A stretch of DNA of 64,000 bases, taken from assembly GCF_904063065.1 (NCBI RefSeq), contig NZ_CAJFCL010000001.1:310001-374000 (forward strand). Reading direction: 5' to 3'. The notes under the pieces were generated by a model. That model saw only the letters and a program-made list of their open reading frames with translations, was not told where the DNA came from and did no database searches. Position numbers and translations under genes: made by a program. The stretch comes from Pseudomonas paraversuta. Its GTDB lineage: Bacteria > Pseudomonadota > Gammaproteobacteria > Pseudomonadales > Pseudomonadaceae. Shown here piece by piece: positions 39,830-48,694 of this stretch. Within the stretch, counting starts at the first letter, position 1. Each line of letters starts with the position of its first letter.

Positions 39830-41232
39830 GAGGTTTGCGTCCGCCTGTCGGCCAGCACAAAACTCACCCGCACTTTCAACCCGCCCTGCTCACCGTCGTG
39901 CAGGCTGATCGGTGCCAGGTGCGCCCGACAAATCTCACCGACAATCGCCAGCCCGAGCCCCGAACCTGCCACCTGGTGGTTACGCCGATAAAAGCGTTCA
40001 AAAACCCGCTCGCGGTCCTCAAAGGGGATGCCCGGCCCGTCGTCCTCAACCTCAAGCACGGCATGGGGCGTCACCCGCAGAATCACATTGCCGCCCTGTG
40101 GAGTGTGGGCCAATGCGTTATCCACCAGATTGCTTAACAACTCACTCAACAAGGTGGGCTCCCCGCGCATCCACACTGGCTGGTCGGCCTCAAGCGCCAG
40201 GGCCACGCCCCGGGCATGTGCGAGCGGCGCCATGGCCATTCCCAGCTCCCGGGCCAACTGGCTGAGATCGAGCAACTGCGCACCGCCTTCGGCAATGGCC
40301 CGTGCCCCGTTTTCAATCCGCGCCAGCGACAACAACTGATTCGCCAACAGGGTCAAACGGTCGGTGTCATCGGCAGCCTGTTCAAGGGTGTTGCGCCAGG
40401 TGGGCGGCTCATTCGCCCGCAAACCCAGCTCAAGCCGGGCCTTGAGCACCGCCAGTGGGGTACGCAACTCATGGGCGGCGTCGGCGATAAATTGCGCCTG
40501 GCGCTCAAACTGCCCGCGCAAACGCTCGGTGAAGTGATTGAGCGCCTGCACCAATGGCCGCAACTCGCGCTGGACCGACACCAGCGGCAATGGCCGCAAG
40601 TCATCGGGCTGGCGCTCCTCGACGGCGGTGCGCAAGCGCTCGAGCGGTCGCAGTGCGGCGCTTACCGCAAACCACACGACGATCAAGGCTCCCAGCCCCA
40701 GCATGCCCAGGCGCAATAGCGTATCGGCCATCAGGCTGCGCGCCATGGACACCCGCGCCTCGTCGGTTTCAGCAACGCGGATTTCCGCCATGCCATTCAT
40801 GTTGGGCTCGCTAACCGCCTTGAGCAGACTCACCACCCGCACGTTCTGCCCCAGATACTGGCCGTTATAAAACCGCGCCAGGGCCGGGTAATCATCGGTA
40901 CGGGGGGTACCGGGTGGCGGAGCCGGTAACTGTTCATAACCGGAAATCAGCCGCTGATGAATATCGTTGACCTGGTAGTAGATACGTCCGGCGCTATCGT
41001 AGGCAAAGGTGTCGAGCGCTACATAGGGTACATCGGCACTCAAACTGCCATCGCGCTGTGACAGCCCGGCAGCAATAGTGCGCGCCGACGCCAGCAAGGT
41101 CCGGTCATAGGCGGTGTCGGCAGCTTCACGGCCGTTGAAGTAAGCACTAAAGCCACTGGCCAGCATCAATACCACCAACAGCAGCGAGAGGTTCCACAGC
41201 AGGCGCCCGCGCAGGCTGTCGAATTTAAACAT
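39826..41232 (-). CDS. tctE: Sensor histidine kinase TctE
   Basis: This 468-residue membrane kinase has two transmembrane helices (about 12-30 and 170-190) around a periplasmic sensor. A HAMP segment follows, then an H-box (DAAHELRTPLAVLK), N-box (DNALAHTPQGG) and G-boxes (EDDGPGIP, GSGLGLAIV). Its start overlaps the response regulator by 8 bases. Together with TctD it is placed opposite tctCBA and should sense tricarboxylates such as citrate. Confidence 0.88.
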   Translation of the reverse strand: MFKFDSLRGRLLWNLSLLLVVLMLASGFSAYFNGREAADTAYDRTLLASARTIAAGLSQRDGSLSADVPYVALDTFAYDSAGRIYYQVNDIHQRLISGYEQLPAPPPGTPRTDDYPALARFYNGQYLGQNVRVVSLLKAVSEPNMNGMAEIRVAETDEARVSMARSLMADTLLRLGMLGLGALIVVWFAVSAALRPLERLRTAVEERQPDDLRPLPLVSVQRELRPLVQALNHFTERLRGQFERQAQFIADAAHELRTPLAVLKARLELGLRANEPPTWRNTLEQAADDTDRLTLLANQLLSLARIENGARAIAEGGAQLLDLSQLARELGMAMAPLAHARGVALALEADQPVWMRGEPTLLSELLSNLVDNALAHTPQGGNVILRVTPHAVLEVEDDGPGIPFEDRERVFERFYRRNHQVAGSGLGLAIVGEICRAHLAPISLHDGEQGGLKVRVSFVLADRRTQTS

Positions 41233-41896
41233 CGCGGCCTTCCAGCAAGTACCCCAGACCCCTGAAGGTCACAATGGCTACTGCCTGGCCGTCGAGTTTT
41301 TTACGCAGGCGGTGAATATAGATTTCGATAGCGTCAGAACTGGCTTCCTCATCCAGGCCAAATACCTGGGCTGCCAGTTGCTCCTTGCTCATGACTCTGC
41401 CGGGCCTTGCGATCAGCGCCTCAAGCACCGCTTGCTCGCGGGAGGTGAGAATCAGCAGTTCATCGCCAAGGGTGAAGCGCCGGGTGCCCAGGTCGTACAC
41501 CAGAGATCCGCACCGCTGCTGGCGCTCCCCGCCCAGTACAGTGCGCCGCAGCAGGGCTTTGACCCTGGCCTCCAGCTCAGTCAGTTCGAAGGGTTTGGCC
41601 AGATAATCGTCAGCCCCCAGATTGAGCCCGTGAACCCGGTCCCTGACATCGCTGCGGGCAGTCAGCATCAATACCGGCAAGGTCTTGCCCCGGCTGCGCA
41701 AACGCGCCAGCACCTCAAAACCGTCCATGCGCGGCAATCCCACATCCAGGATCGCCACTGCATATTCCTCGCTGCTCAAGGCCAGGTCGGCAGCCACACC
41801 GTCGTGCAGCACATCCACGGTCAGACCAGTGCTTTTCAAGGCCTGGGCAACACTCTCGGCCAGCTGCAGCTGATCTTCGACCAAAAGTACACGCAT
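41225..41896 (-). CDS. tctD: Response regulator TctD (OmpR family)
   Basis: This 223-residue regulator has a receiver domain with D51 (AILDVGLPRMDG) and the conserved K of LAKPFEL. An OmpR winged helix (SSDAIEIYIHRLRKKL, VTFRGLGYLL) follows. The ATG at 41894-41896 is the standard start. It is divergent from tctC across a 450-base region, which must contain its binding sites. In related species it induces tricarboxylate uptake genes. Confidence 0.9.
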   Translation of the reverse strand: MRVLLVEDQLQLAESVAQALKSTGLTVDVLHDGVAADLALSSEEYAVAILDVGLPRMDGFEVLARLRSRGKTLPVLMLTARSDVRDRVHGLNLGADDYLAKPFELTELEARVKALLRRTVLGGERQQRCGSLVYDLGTRRFTLGDELLILTSREQAVLEALIARPGRVMSKEQLAAQVFGLDEEASSDAIEIYIHRLRKKLDGQAVAIVTFRGLGYLLEGRDV

Positions 41897-42109
41897 CGGG
41901 TTTACCTCATTATTTTTGTGCAGGCCGGGGCCTTTCTTTGCGCGGAGTGTACAGACGGCAGAAATACTGTGAAGTGCGAAAACCGGGAAAGAGCAATGAA
42001 AGACAACTGAAAGGTTCGCGAAAGGTTGGCTGATTAGGATCCGGAAACGGACAGTTACAACTGTCATCGCGTTACGCCCTGAAAAACGCCTCGAAGCGTT
42101 TTCGCCAAT

Positions 42110-42117
42110 AAGAACAA
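42110..42117 (+). promoter_or_regulatory. Putative Hfq/Crc motif in the region between tctD and tctC
   Basis: AAGAACAA within AATAAGAACAATAA matches AANAAYAA and lies just before a GGAG-ATG pair (42122-42136). This is the arrangement seen at the start of many Pseudomonas porin and transport genes, but here only a 36-codon frame follows. Confidence 0.45.
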
Positions 42118-42133
42118 TAATGGAGCACCCTGC

Positions 42134-42244
42134 ATGCTGACTCTTCAGCCCAAGGCCCGCCGCCTTTCTGTTTCCCCCCTGTTGGCTCGACACTCCCGCT
42201 CCCTTGCGAAAGACTTTTTGTCGCCTCCCTGTTTTGCGCAATAA
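42134..42244 (+). CDS. Possible 36-residue leader peptide or remnant upstream of tctC
   Basis: An ATG 8 bases after GGAG opens a 36-codon frame (MLTLQPKARRLSVSPLLARH and 16 more residues) ending in TAA at 42242-42244. A good ribosome site with a Crc-type motif in front suggests it was or is translated. It may be a leader peptide or the start of a deleted gene, since a porin gene (opdH) normally lies here. It may also be chance. Low confidence. Confidence 0.25.
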   Translation: MLTLQPKARRLSVSPLLARHSRSLAKDFLSPPCFAQ

Positions 42245-42322
42245 AGCTGATGCACGGCGCCAGCCCGGCACGGGCGTTTCCCGCCGCCACCGGCTTTCAG
42301 CGAACAATTGCTGCCCCCTAAA

Positions 42323-42330
42323 AACAAAAA
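42323..42330 (+). promoter_or_regulatory. Putative Hfq/Crc motif at the tctC ribosome site
   Basis: AACAAAAA lies directly before the TTTGGAGA ribosome site of tctC and fits the looser AANAANAA motif. Repression of citrate uptake by preferred carbon sources would be expected. Confidence 0.5.
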
Positions 42331-42346
42331 CTCCTTTGGAGACACC

Positions 42347-43324
42347 ATGAATCTATCACTGCGCACCGTAGCTCTTGCCGCCGGCTGCATGCTCTTCGCC
42401 GGCCAACTGCTGGCAGAACCGAAACGCCCGGAATGCATCGCCCCGGCCTCGCCTGGCGGTGGTTTCGACCTCACGTGCAAGCTGGCCCAAAGTGCACTGG
42501 TTAACGAAAAACTGCTCAGCAAGCCGATGCGCGTGACCTACATGCCCGGCGGAGTGGGCGCCGTTGCCTACAACGCCGTGGTCGCCCAGCGTCCCGCCGA
42601 TGCCGGCACCCTGGTGGCCTGGTCCAGCGGTTCATTGCTGAACCTGGCGCAAGGCAAGTTCGGTCGCTTCGATGAAAATGCCGTGCGCTGGCTCGCCGCC
42701 GTGGGTACCAGCTATGGGGCGATTGCGGTGAAAAATGATTCGCCCTACAAGAACCTCGATGATCTGGTTCAGGCACTGAAGAAAGATCCAGGCAAAGTGG
42801 TCATCGGCTCCGGCGGAACCGTGGGCAGCCAGGACTGGATGCAAACAGCCTTGATCGCCAAGGCGGCAGGAATCAATCCGCGGGACTTGCGCTACGTTGC
42901 CCTTGAGGGTGGCGGTGAAATCGCAACCGCGCTGCTGGGTGGTCACATTCAGGTAGGCAGTACCGATATTTCCGACTCCATGCCGCACATCCAGAGCGGT
43001 GATATGCGCCTGCTCGCCGTATTCGCCAATGAACGCCTGGATGAGCCCGAAATGAAAAACATCCCGACCGCCAAAGAACAGGGCTACGACATCGTCTGGC
43101 CTGTGGTTCGCGGTTTTTACCTGGGTCCAAAAGTCAGCGATGAAGACTACGCGTGGTGGAAAGACGCGTTCGACAAGCTGCTGGCTTCCGAAGAATTCGC
43201 CAAGCTGCGTGATCAGCGCGAGCTCTTCCCCTTCGCCATGACCGGGCCGGAGCTGGACACCTATGTGAAAAAACAGGTGGCTGACTACAAAACCCTGGCC
43301 CAGGAATTCGGCCTCATCCAGTAA
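42347..43324 (+). CDS. tctC: Tripartite tricarboxylate transporter binding protein TctC
   Basis: This 325-residue periplasmic solute-binding protein of the TTT (Bug) family has a signal peptide (AGCMLFAGQLLA, cleavage near AEPKRPEC). The mature part opens with CIAPASPGGGFDLTCK, the family loop PGGGxD, and contains YMPGGVGAVAYN. It binds citrate or other tricarboxylates for TctAB. The start at 42347 follows TTTGGAG. It leads tctC-tctB-tctA and an AbrB-family gene. Confidence 0.93.
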   Translation: MNLSLRTVALAAGCMLFAGQLLAEPKRPECIAPASPGGGFDLTCKLAQSALVNEKLLSKPMRVTYMPGGVGAVAYNAVVAQRPADAGTLVAWSSGSLLNLAQGKFGRFDENAVRWLAAVGTSYGAIAVKNDSPYKNLDDLVQALKKDPGKVVIGSGGTVGSQDWMQTALIAKAAGINPRDLRYVALEGGGEIATALLGGHIQVGSTDISDSMPHIQSGDMRLLAVFANERLDEPEMKNIPTAKEQGYDIVWPVVRGFYLGPKVSDEDYAWWKDAFDKLLASEEFAKLRDQRELFPFAMTGPELDTYVKKQVADYKTLAQEFGLIQ

Positions 43325-43381
43325 CCGCCGCTGACCGCTGGCTGTGCCCCTGAATACCGGGGCACATCCCAGGAGTGAACC

Positions 43382-43840
43382 ATGTTCATACAACGAATTT
43401 TTGCCTCGGTCCTGCTCGTCGTCTGCGCCGGTCTGGCGATCATGGCCTGGCCGTATCAGGCTGCTTTTTCCTACGAGCCCGTAGGTCCTCGCGCCTTCCC
43501 CTTGCTCATGCTCGCCTTGATGGCACTGGGTCTGATCTACATGATTTTTCGCCCCTCACCTGTGGTGCATAGCGAAGAAGACCCGCAGCTGGATCGCCAG
43601 ACGCTGACCAAGATCGGACTGTGTGTCCTGCTGTTACTTGTCTTCGCCGGCACCTTCGAACCCCTGGGTTTTATCCTCAGCAGCGCGCTGGTCGGCATCC
43701 CGATGGCACGTTTGTATGGCGGCCGCTGGTTGCCCGGCATCCTGATCATCAGCTTGATGAGCGTCGGCCTTTATCTGCTGTTCGATAAAGCCATGGACGT
43801 ACCGCTGCCGCTTGGCCTGCTCGACGTTCTGGAGAACTGA
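43382..43840 (+). CDS. tctB: Tripartite tricarboxylate transporter small subunit TctB
   Basis: This 152-residue inner-membrane subunit has four predicted helices (about 5-22, 37-55, 78-98 and 120-140). The sequence is poorly conserved, as is usual for TctB, but PYQAAFSYEPVGPRAFPLLM is typical. It starts 57 bases after tctC behind AGGAG, and tctA begins one base after its stop. It is needed with TctA for transport. Confidence 0.9.
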   Translation: MFIQRIFASVLLVVCAGLAIMAWPYQAAFSYEPVGPRAFPLLMLALMALGLIYMIFRPSPVVHSEEDPQLDRQTLTKIGLCVLLLLVFAGTFEPLGFILSSALVGIPMARLYGGRWLPGILIISLMSVGLYLLFDKAMDVPLPLGLLDVLEN

Positions 43841-43841
43841 T

Positions 43842-45356
43842 ATGGATACTTTTGGCTATTTGGGCCAGGGCTTTGGCGTCGCGCTCACGCCCTACAACCT
43901 GATCACCGCACTGTGCGGCACCCTGATCGGCACCGTGGTCGGATTGCTCCCCGGCCTTGGCCCCATCAACGGGGTGGCACTGCTGATTCCCATTGCCTTC
44001 GCCCTGGGACTGCCTCCCGAATCCGCGCTGATCCTGCTGGCTGCCGTGTACCTGGGCTGTGAGTACGGCGGGCGTATCAGCTCGATCCTGCTGAATATCC
44101 CCGGTGAAGCGTCCACCGTAATGACCACCCTCGACGGCTACCCGATGGCCCGCAAAGGCCTGGCAGGCGTGGCGCTTTCACTGTCCGCCTGGAGCTCTTT
44201 CATTGGTGCCTTTATTGCCACCTGCGGCATGGTGCTGTTCGCCCCGCTGCTGGCCAAATGGGCGATAGCCTTCGGTCCGGCGGAATATTTCGTACTCATG
44301 GTATTCGCCATCGTCTGCCTGGGCGGCATGGCCGGCGATCGTCCACTCAAGACATTTATAGCCGCCTTGATCGGTCTGTTTCTGTCGACGGTGGGGATTG
44401 ATGCCAACAGCGGGGTTTACCGTTTTACAGGGGACAACATCCACCTGACTGACGGCATCCAGTTTGTGGTGCTGGTACTGGGCCTGTTTTCCATCAGCGA
44501 AATCCTGTTGCTGCTGGAAAAAACCCATCGCGGGCAAGAAGCCGTGAAAGCCACCGGCCGCATGATGTTCAACTTCAAGGAAGCCTCTGCGGTATTCGTG
44601 GTGAATATCCGTTGCGGCCTGCTCGGATTCATCATGGGCGTCCTGCCGGGTGCAGGCGCAACCCTGGCCAGTGCCGTGGCCTACATGACGGAAAAACGTC
44701 TGGCGGGTACTTCGGGCAAATTCGGCGAGGGTGACATGCGCGGTCTGGCCGCTCCCGAGACTGCCATCGGTGCTTCGGCCTGCGGTGCCCTGGTACCGAT
44801 GCTGACCCTGGGCGTACCGGGTTCGGGTACCACGGCTGTGATGATTGGCGCATTGTCGCTGTACAACATCACGCCCGGCCCGCTGCTGTTTCAACAACAG
44901 CCGGATATCGTCTGGGGCCTGATCGCTTCGTTGTTTATCGCCAACATCATGCTGGTGATCCTCAACATTCCGATGATTCGCATCTTCACCCGGATTCTTT
45001 CGGTGCCTAACTGGGCGCTGGTGCCGGTGATCGCGATTATTACCGCCATCGGCGTCTATGCCGTCCACGCCACCACCTTCGATCTGTTCCTGATGATCGG
45101 TATCGGCATCTTCGGCTATATCCTGCGCAAGCTCGATTTCCCGCTGTCGCCGGTACTGCTGGGTTTCATCCTCGGCGGACTGATGGAACAGAACTTGCGC
45201 CGCGCCCTGTCGATCTCCAACGGCGCGCTGGAAATTCTGTGGGCAAGCCCGATCACCCTGGGTGTTTGGGTACTGACCGCGATCATGCTGCTGATGCCTG
45301 TTCTGCGTATCTGGCGCAAGCGCAGTGCCAAACGCCGCGCCCTGGCCAATGCCTGA
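43842..45356 (+). CDS. tctA: Tripartite tricarboxylate transporter large subunit TctA
   Basis: This 504-residue permease has about 12 transmembrane helices. It shows the two family signatures GTVVGLLPGLGPINGVALLI near residue 35 and MGVLPGAGATLASAVAY near residue 270. It carries the substrate delivered by TctC, driven by an ion gradient. Its stop overlaps the ATG of the following AbrB-family gene by 8 bases. Confidence 0.95.
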   Translation: MDTFGYLGQGFGVALTPYNLITALCGTLIGTVVGLLPGLGPINGVALLIPIAFALGLPPESALILLAAVYLGCEYGGRISSILLNIPGEASTVMTTLDGYPMARKGLAGVALSLSAWSSFIGAFIATCGMVLFAPLLAKWAIAFGPAEYFVLMVFAIVCLGGMAGDRPLKTFIAALIGLFLSTVGIDANSGVYRFTGDNIHLTDGIQFVVLVLGLFSISEILLLLEKTHRGQEAVKATGRMMFNFKEASAVFVVNIRCGLLGFIMGVLPGAGATLASAVAYMTEKRLAGTSGKFGEGDMRGLAAPETAIGASACGALVPMLTLGVPGSGTTAVMIGALSLYNITPGPLLFQQQPDIVWGLIASLFIANIMLVILNIPMIRIFTRILSVPNWALVPVIAIITAIGVYAVHATTFDLFLMIGIGIFGYILRKLDFPLSPVLLGFILGGLMEQNLRRALSISNGALEILWASPITLGVWVLTAIMLLMPVLRIWRKRSAKRRALANA

Positions 45357-46383
45357 GCAAGGGTTCAAGCACTGGTGGGGAACGCCGCTGGTCGGTCTGG
45401 CCGGCGGATTTCTCGCCAGCCTGATCGGCTGGCCACTGCCCTGGATGGTCGGCTCGTTGCTGGCGATCCTTTTGGTCCGCTGCCTGACTCCGTGGCAGCT
45501 GGCCGAGATTCCGGGCGGACGTAAATGTGGGCAGTGGATTGTGGGCATCGGCATCGGCCTGCACTTCACCCCCCTGGTCATGGAGCAGGTGCTGGCGCAT
45601 TTCGGCCTGATCTTTGTCGGCGCGCTGCTCACCAGCGTGTCGAGCGTGCTCGGGGTGTGGATCATGCGCCGCAGTGGAGAGGACCGCGCTACGGCGTTTT
45701 TCTCCAGCATGCCGGGCGGTTCGGGGGAGATGGTCAATCTCGGCGCACGCAATGGTGCCGTATTGAGTCGGGTCGCTGCCGGACAGAGCCTGAGGGTGCT
45801 GATGGTGGTGCTGTGCGTACCGGCCGCCTTCAAGTACTTGCTCGGCGAAGGCGCTCCGGCGCTGCATCCCGCATCAGTCAACCTCTACTGGTTAGCCCTG
45901 CTGTTTCCGGCCGGTGCGCTGATGGCCTGGCTCTGGCAACGCTTGCGCCAGCCCAACCCCTGGTTATTCGGACCGCTGCTGGTCAGCGCCAGCGTCAGTA
46001 TTTATTGGAACTTGCACATAGGCCTGCCCGATGGCAGCAGCCAGGCGGGCCAATGGTTGATCGGCAGTGGACTGGGGTGTCATTTCAACCGGGCGTTTTT
46101 TCGCCGTGCCCCGTCCTTCATCGGCCGCACATTAACAGGTACGGCGCTGACGATGCTGATCGCCAGCCTGTGCGCACTCGGCCTGAGCAGCCTGACACAA
46201 CTGGATCTGCGCTCCATGACCCTGGGAATGATGCCTGGCGGTATCGCAGAAATGAGCCTTACCGCAGAAACCCTGCAGTTGTCGGTACCTCTGGTCACGG
46301 CCCTGCAGGTGATGCGTTTGCTCTTCGTGCTGTTTTTGGCCGAACCCCTGTTTCGCTACTGGGTACGGCCTCGCCCGGACTAA
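45349..46383 (+). CDS. AbrB-family membrane protein (duplicated AbrB domain)
   Basis: This 344-residue integral membrane protein of the family often labelled AbrB or ammonia monooxygenase has two copies of an AbrB duplication domain (about 10-165 and 185-340). Each has a PGG motif (SSMPGGSGEMVNLGA and MMPGGIAEMSLTA). Its function is unknown; the ammonia monooxygenase name is misleading. It overlaps the tctA stop, so it belongs to the tct operon and may take part in organic acid transport. Confidence 0.88.
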   Translation: MPEQGFKHWWGTPLVGLAGGFLASLIGWPLPWMVGSLLAILLVRCLTPWQLAEIPGGRKCGQWIVGIGIGLHFTPLVMEQVLAHFGLIFVGALLTSVSSVLGVWIMRRSGEDRATAFFSSMPGGSGEMVNLGARNGAVLSRVAAGQSLRVLMVVLCVPAAFKYLLGEGAPALHPASVNLYWLALLFPAGALMAWLWQRLRQPNPWLFGPLLVSASVSIYWNLHIGLPDGSSQAGQWLIGSGLGCHFNRAFFRRAPSFIGRTLTGTALTMLIASLCALGLSSLTQLDLRSMTLGMMPGGIAEMSLTAETLQLSVPLVTALQVMRLLFVLFLAEPLFRYWVRPRPD

Positions 46384-46388
46384 CGCCC

Positions 46389-47081
46389 TCAGGCCGGCGG
46401 CAGTTTCCAGTCGATCGAGGACAACCCGTTTTGCTCAAGAAACTTGTTGGTTCGACTGAAGTGACCGTTGCCGATAAACCCCCGATAGGCGGAAAGCGGC
46501 GAAGGATGTACCGAGGTCAGCACCAGATGCTTGGTGGCATCGATCAGTTTCTGTTTGCTTTGCGCATGGGCGCCCCACAACAAAAACACCAGTTTGGGCT
46601 GTTGCTCACTCACCACCTGGATAATCCGGTCGGTGAAGTGCTCCCAGCCTTTTTTCGCGTGGGACGCGGCATTGGCGCGCTCCACTGTCATGGTGGTGTT
46701 GAGCAGCAACACCCCCTGCTCTGCCCAATGCTGCAAGCAGCCATGGGTGGCGATATCGATATTCAGATCGCGCTTGAGCTCTTTATAAATATTGACCAGC
46801 GAAGGCGGCACGGGAATGCCGGGCTGGACCGAAAAACACAGGCCATGGGCCTGACCGGGACCATGATAGGGATCCTGTCCCAGAATCACCACTTTGATCT
46901 TGTCCAGCGGGGTCAGGTTGAGGGCATTGAAAATAAGCGGGCCCGGCGGATAGATTTCCTTCCCGGCAGCATGCTCCTGGCGCAGGAACTCGCGCAGCTG
47001 GGCCATATAAGGTTTTTCGAACTCCTCGCGCAAAGCCTGCTTCCAGACCGGTTCAAGTTTTATACGATCATCCGACGTCAT
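46389..47081 (-). CDS. ung: Uracil-DNA glycosylase
   Basis: This 230-residue DNA repair enzyme removes uracil from DNA. The water-activating motif [13 protein letters not shown] (D70) and the minor-groove loop [10 protein letters not shown] are both intact. The ATG at 47079-47081 ([10 protein letters not shown]) is chosen over longer upstream starts. It is convergent with the AbrB-family gene, 5 bases apart. Confidence 0.97.
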   Translation of the reverse strand: MTSDDRIKLEPVWKQALREEFEKPYMAQLREFLRQEHAAGKEIYPPGPLIFNALNLTPLDKIKVVILGQDPYHGPGQAHGLCFSVQPGIPVPPSLVNIYKELKRDLNIDIATHGCLQHWAEQGVLLLNTTMTVERANAASHAKKGWEHFTDRIIQVVSEQQPKLVFLLWGAHAQSKQKLIDATKHLVLTSVHPSPLSAYRGFIGNGHFSRTNKFLEQNGLSSIDWKLPPA

Positions 47082-47165
47082 GACTACATCCTGAAAAACA
47101 ATGGAGCGGACACTAGAAAAGCCCGTCTCCATTGTCAATTCATCAATGCATCTGCCGGGCATTCT

Positions 47166-47465
47166 CTACCTGTCCCACCCCCGGCCCTGGCCACCGCCAC
47201 CATAACCATGGCCATTACCGTAGCCATATCCATGACCCGACGGATAAGCAGGTCCATGGTTATAGTGCGGCGCACCCTGGTAATAGCGTGGCGGCGCAGC
47301 ATAGTAGCCACGGGAATGACCGTAGTAAGGGCCGTAATAACCATAGCCATAAGGCGCTGGCGCTACATAAACCTCAGAGCGATAGCCGCCGTAGCCCGGG
47401 TAATAGGGCACACAGGCAGACAAGGCCAGAGCAAGCACAACAAGGCTGAGCAGACGACGGTACAT
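47166..47465 (-). CDS. Small Gly/Tyr/His-rich lipoprotein
   Basis: This 99-residue protein has a lipoprotein signal peptide (MYRRLLSLVVLALALSAC, lipobox LSAC with Cys18). The rest is low-complexity and very rich in Gly, Tyr, His and Pro (YGYGYYGPYYGHSRGYY, GHGYGYGNGHGYGGGG). It has no recognised domain. Such proteins are usually anchored in the outer membrane and may bind metals or cell wall, but no function is known. It begins 8 bases after an AGGAGG site. Confidence 0.8.
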   Translation of the reverse strand: MYRRLLSLVVLALALSACVPYYPGYGGYRSEVYVAPAPYGYGYYGPYYGHSRGYYAAPPRYYQGAPHYNHGPAYPSGHGYGYGNGHGYGGGGQGRGWDR

Positions 47466-47669
47466 GGCGGCCTCCTGGACCGCTGATGGGCACACCCGGC
47501 GGCGCCGGGGGCAGTGAATGGCGATGCCATCCACACCTTTTAAGACCACGAAAAACAGTTTCGGTGCCGCGGATCAAATAATTCTGACCGGCGTGGCGGG
47601 CGGCATATCACTGCGCCTGCTTCCCGTCGAAGGGCATACAATAGCCGGGTCAATCACCGGACCCCAGCC

Positions 47670-47891
47670 ATGACCACGCCTGATCTCTGCCCTGCCTGCG
47701 GGGCGCGCAACGACTGCTCGATGGCCAGCGCCAATACCGCGGAACAACCCTGCTGGTGCTACAGCGTCAGTATCGACCCGCAGGTGCTGCAAGCCTTGCC
47801 ACTCGCCCAGCAAGACCTGGCCTGCCTGTGTCCCCGCTGCGCGCAGGTGCAAAACCAATTGCCGCCCGCGCAACCGGAACGCCTCGGGTAA
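47670..47891 (+). CDS. Cysteine-rich CWC-family small protein
   Basis: This 73-residue protein has the CWC pattern LCPACGARNDC, then PCWC near residue 29 and CLCPRC near residue 54, eight cysteines in all that could hold zinc. The family is widespread in Pseudomonas and unstudied. It ends 33 bases before the pseudouridine synthase gene on the same strand and may be co-transcribed with it. Confidence 0.82.
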   Translation: MTTPDLCPACGARNDCSMASANTAEQPCWCYSVSIDPQVLQALPLAQQDLACLCPRCAQVQNQLPPAQPERLG

Positions 47892-47924
47892 GATGCCTGC
47901 CTCTATTTTTTGTGATCGAGCGTC

Positions 47925-48617
47925 ATGCGCGTAGACCGTTTTCTGAGCAACTTGCCCCAGTTCAGCCGCAAACAGGTCCGCCTGCTCCTGATCGAAAAAC
48001 GGATACGGGTCGATGGCCGCATCGTCTGCGATCCACACCATGAAATACGGGCTTTCAGTCGCATTGAATGTGATGACGTGCTGCTGCAGGCCGGCAAACC
48101 TGCGCGGTATTTCATGCTGCATAAACCCCCCGGTTGCGTCAGCGCCACCCAGGACCCGGAACATCCGACAGTCCTCGATCTGCTGGATGAACCGGACAAG
48201 CAGGAACTGCATATTGCTGGCCGACTGGACTTCAATACCAGCGGGTTGATGCTGATTACCAATGACGGGCAATGGTCACGCCGTCTGACCCAGCCACAGA
48301 CCAAACTGCCCAAGGTGTATTACGTTGAGACAGAACAAGTCATAGGCCAGGAGTATGTCTCCAGGTTCAATGAAGGGGTCTATTTCGCTTATGAAGACCT
48401 GACCACACAACCCGCCGGGCTCGAACTGCTGGGCCCTTGCAGTGCACGCCTGAGTATCGTTGAAGGACGCTACCATCAGGTCAAACGCATGTTTGGCTAC
48501 TTCAACAACAAGGTTGTTCACCTGCACCGGGAGAGCATCGGGCCATTGCTGCTCGACAGCCAGCTCGCCCCCGGCCAGTACCGGCCCCTGAGCCCCCAGG
48601 AAGTCGATCTGTTCTGA
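47925..48617 (+). CDS. rsuA: 16S rRNA pseudouridine synthase RsuA
   Basis: This 230-residue enzyme has an S4 RNA-binding domain (about 1-50, MRVDRFLSNLPQFSRKQVR) and a catalytic domain with GRLDFNTSGLMLITND, the active-site Asp being D102. This matches RsuA, which modifies U516 in 16S rRNA. Paralogues RluB and RluE have the same fold, so the exact target base is inferred from length and sequence. Confidence 0.9.
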   Translation: MRVDRFLSNLPQFSRKQVRLLLIEKRIRVDGRIVCDPHHEIRAFSRIECDDVLLQAGKPARYFMLHKPPGCVSATQDPEHPTVLDLLDEPDKQELHIAGRLDFNTSGLMLITNDGQWSRRLTQPQTKLPKVYYVETEQVIGQEYVSRFNEGVYFAYEDLTTQPAGLELLGPCSARLSIVEGRYHQVKRMFGYFNNKVVHLHRESIGPLLLDSQLAPGQYRPLSPQEVDLF

Positions 48618-48694
48618 CCCCGTGTCCGCATGACTGTCATATAGCCGGTGCATCCTCGGTCTTGCCGACACTCGGTTCACTGGAGTCTGACGCC

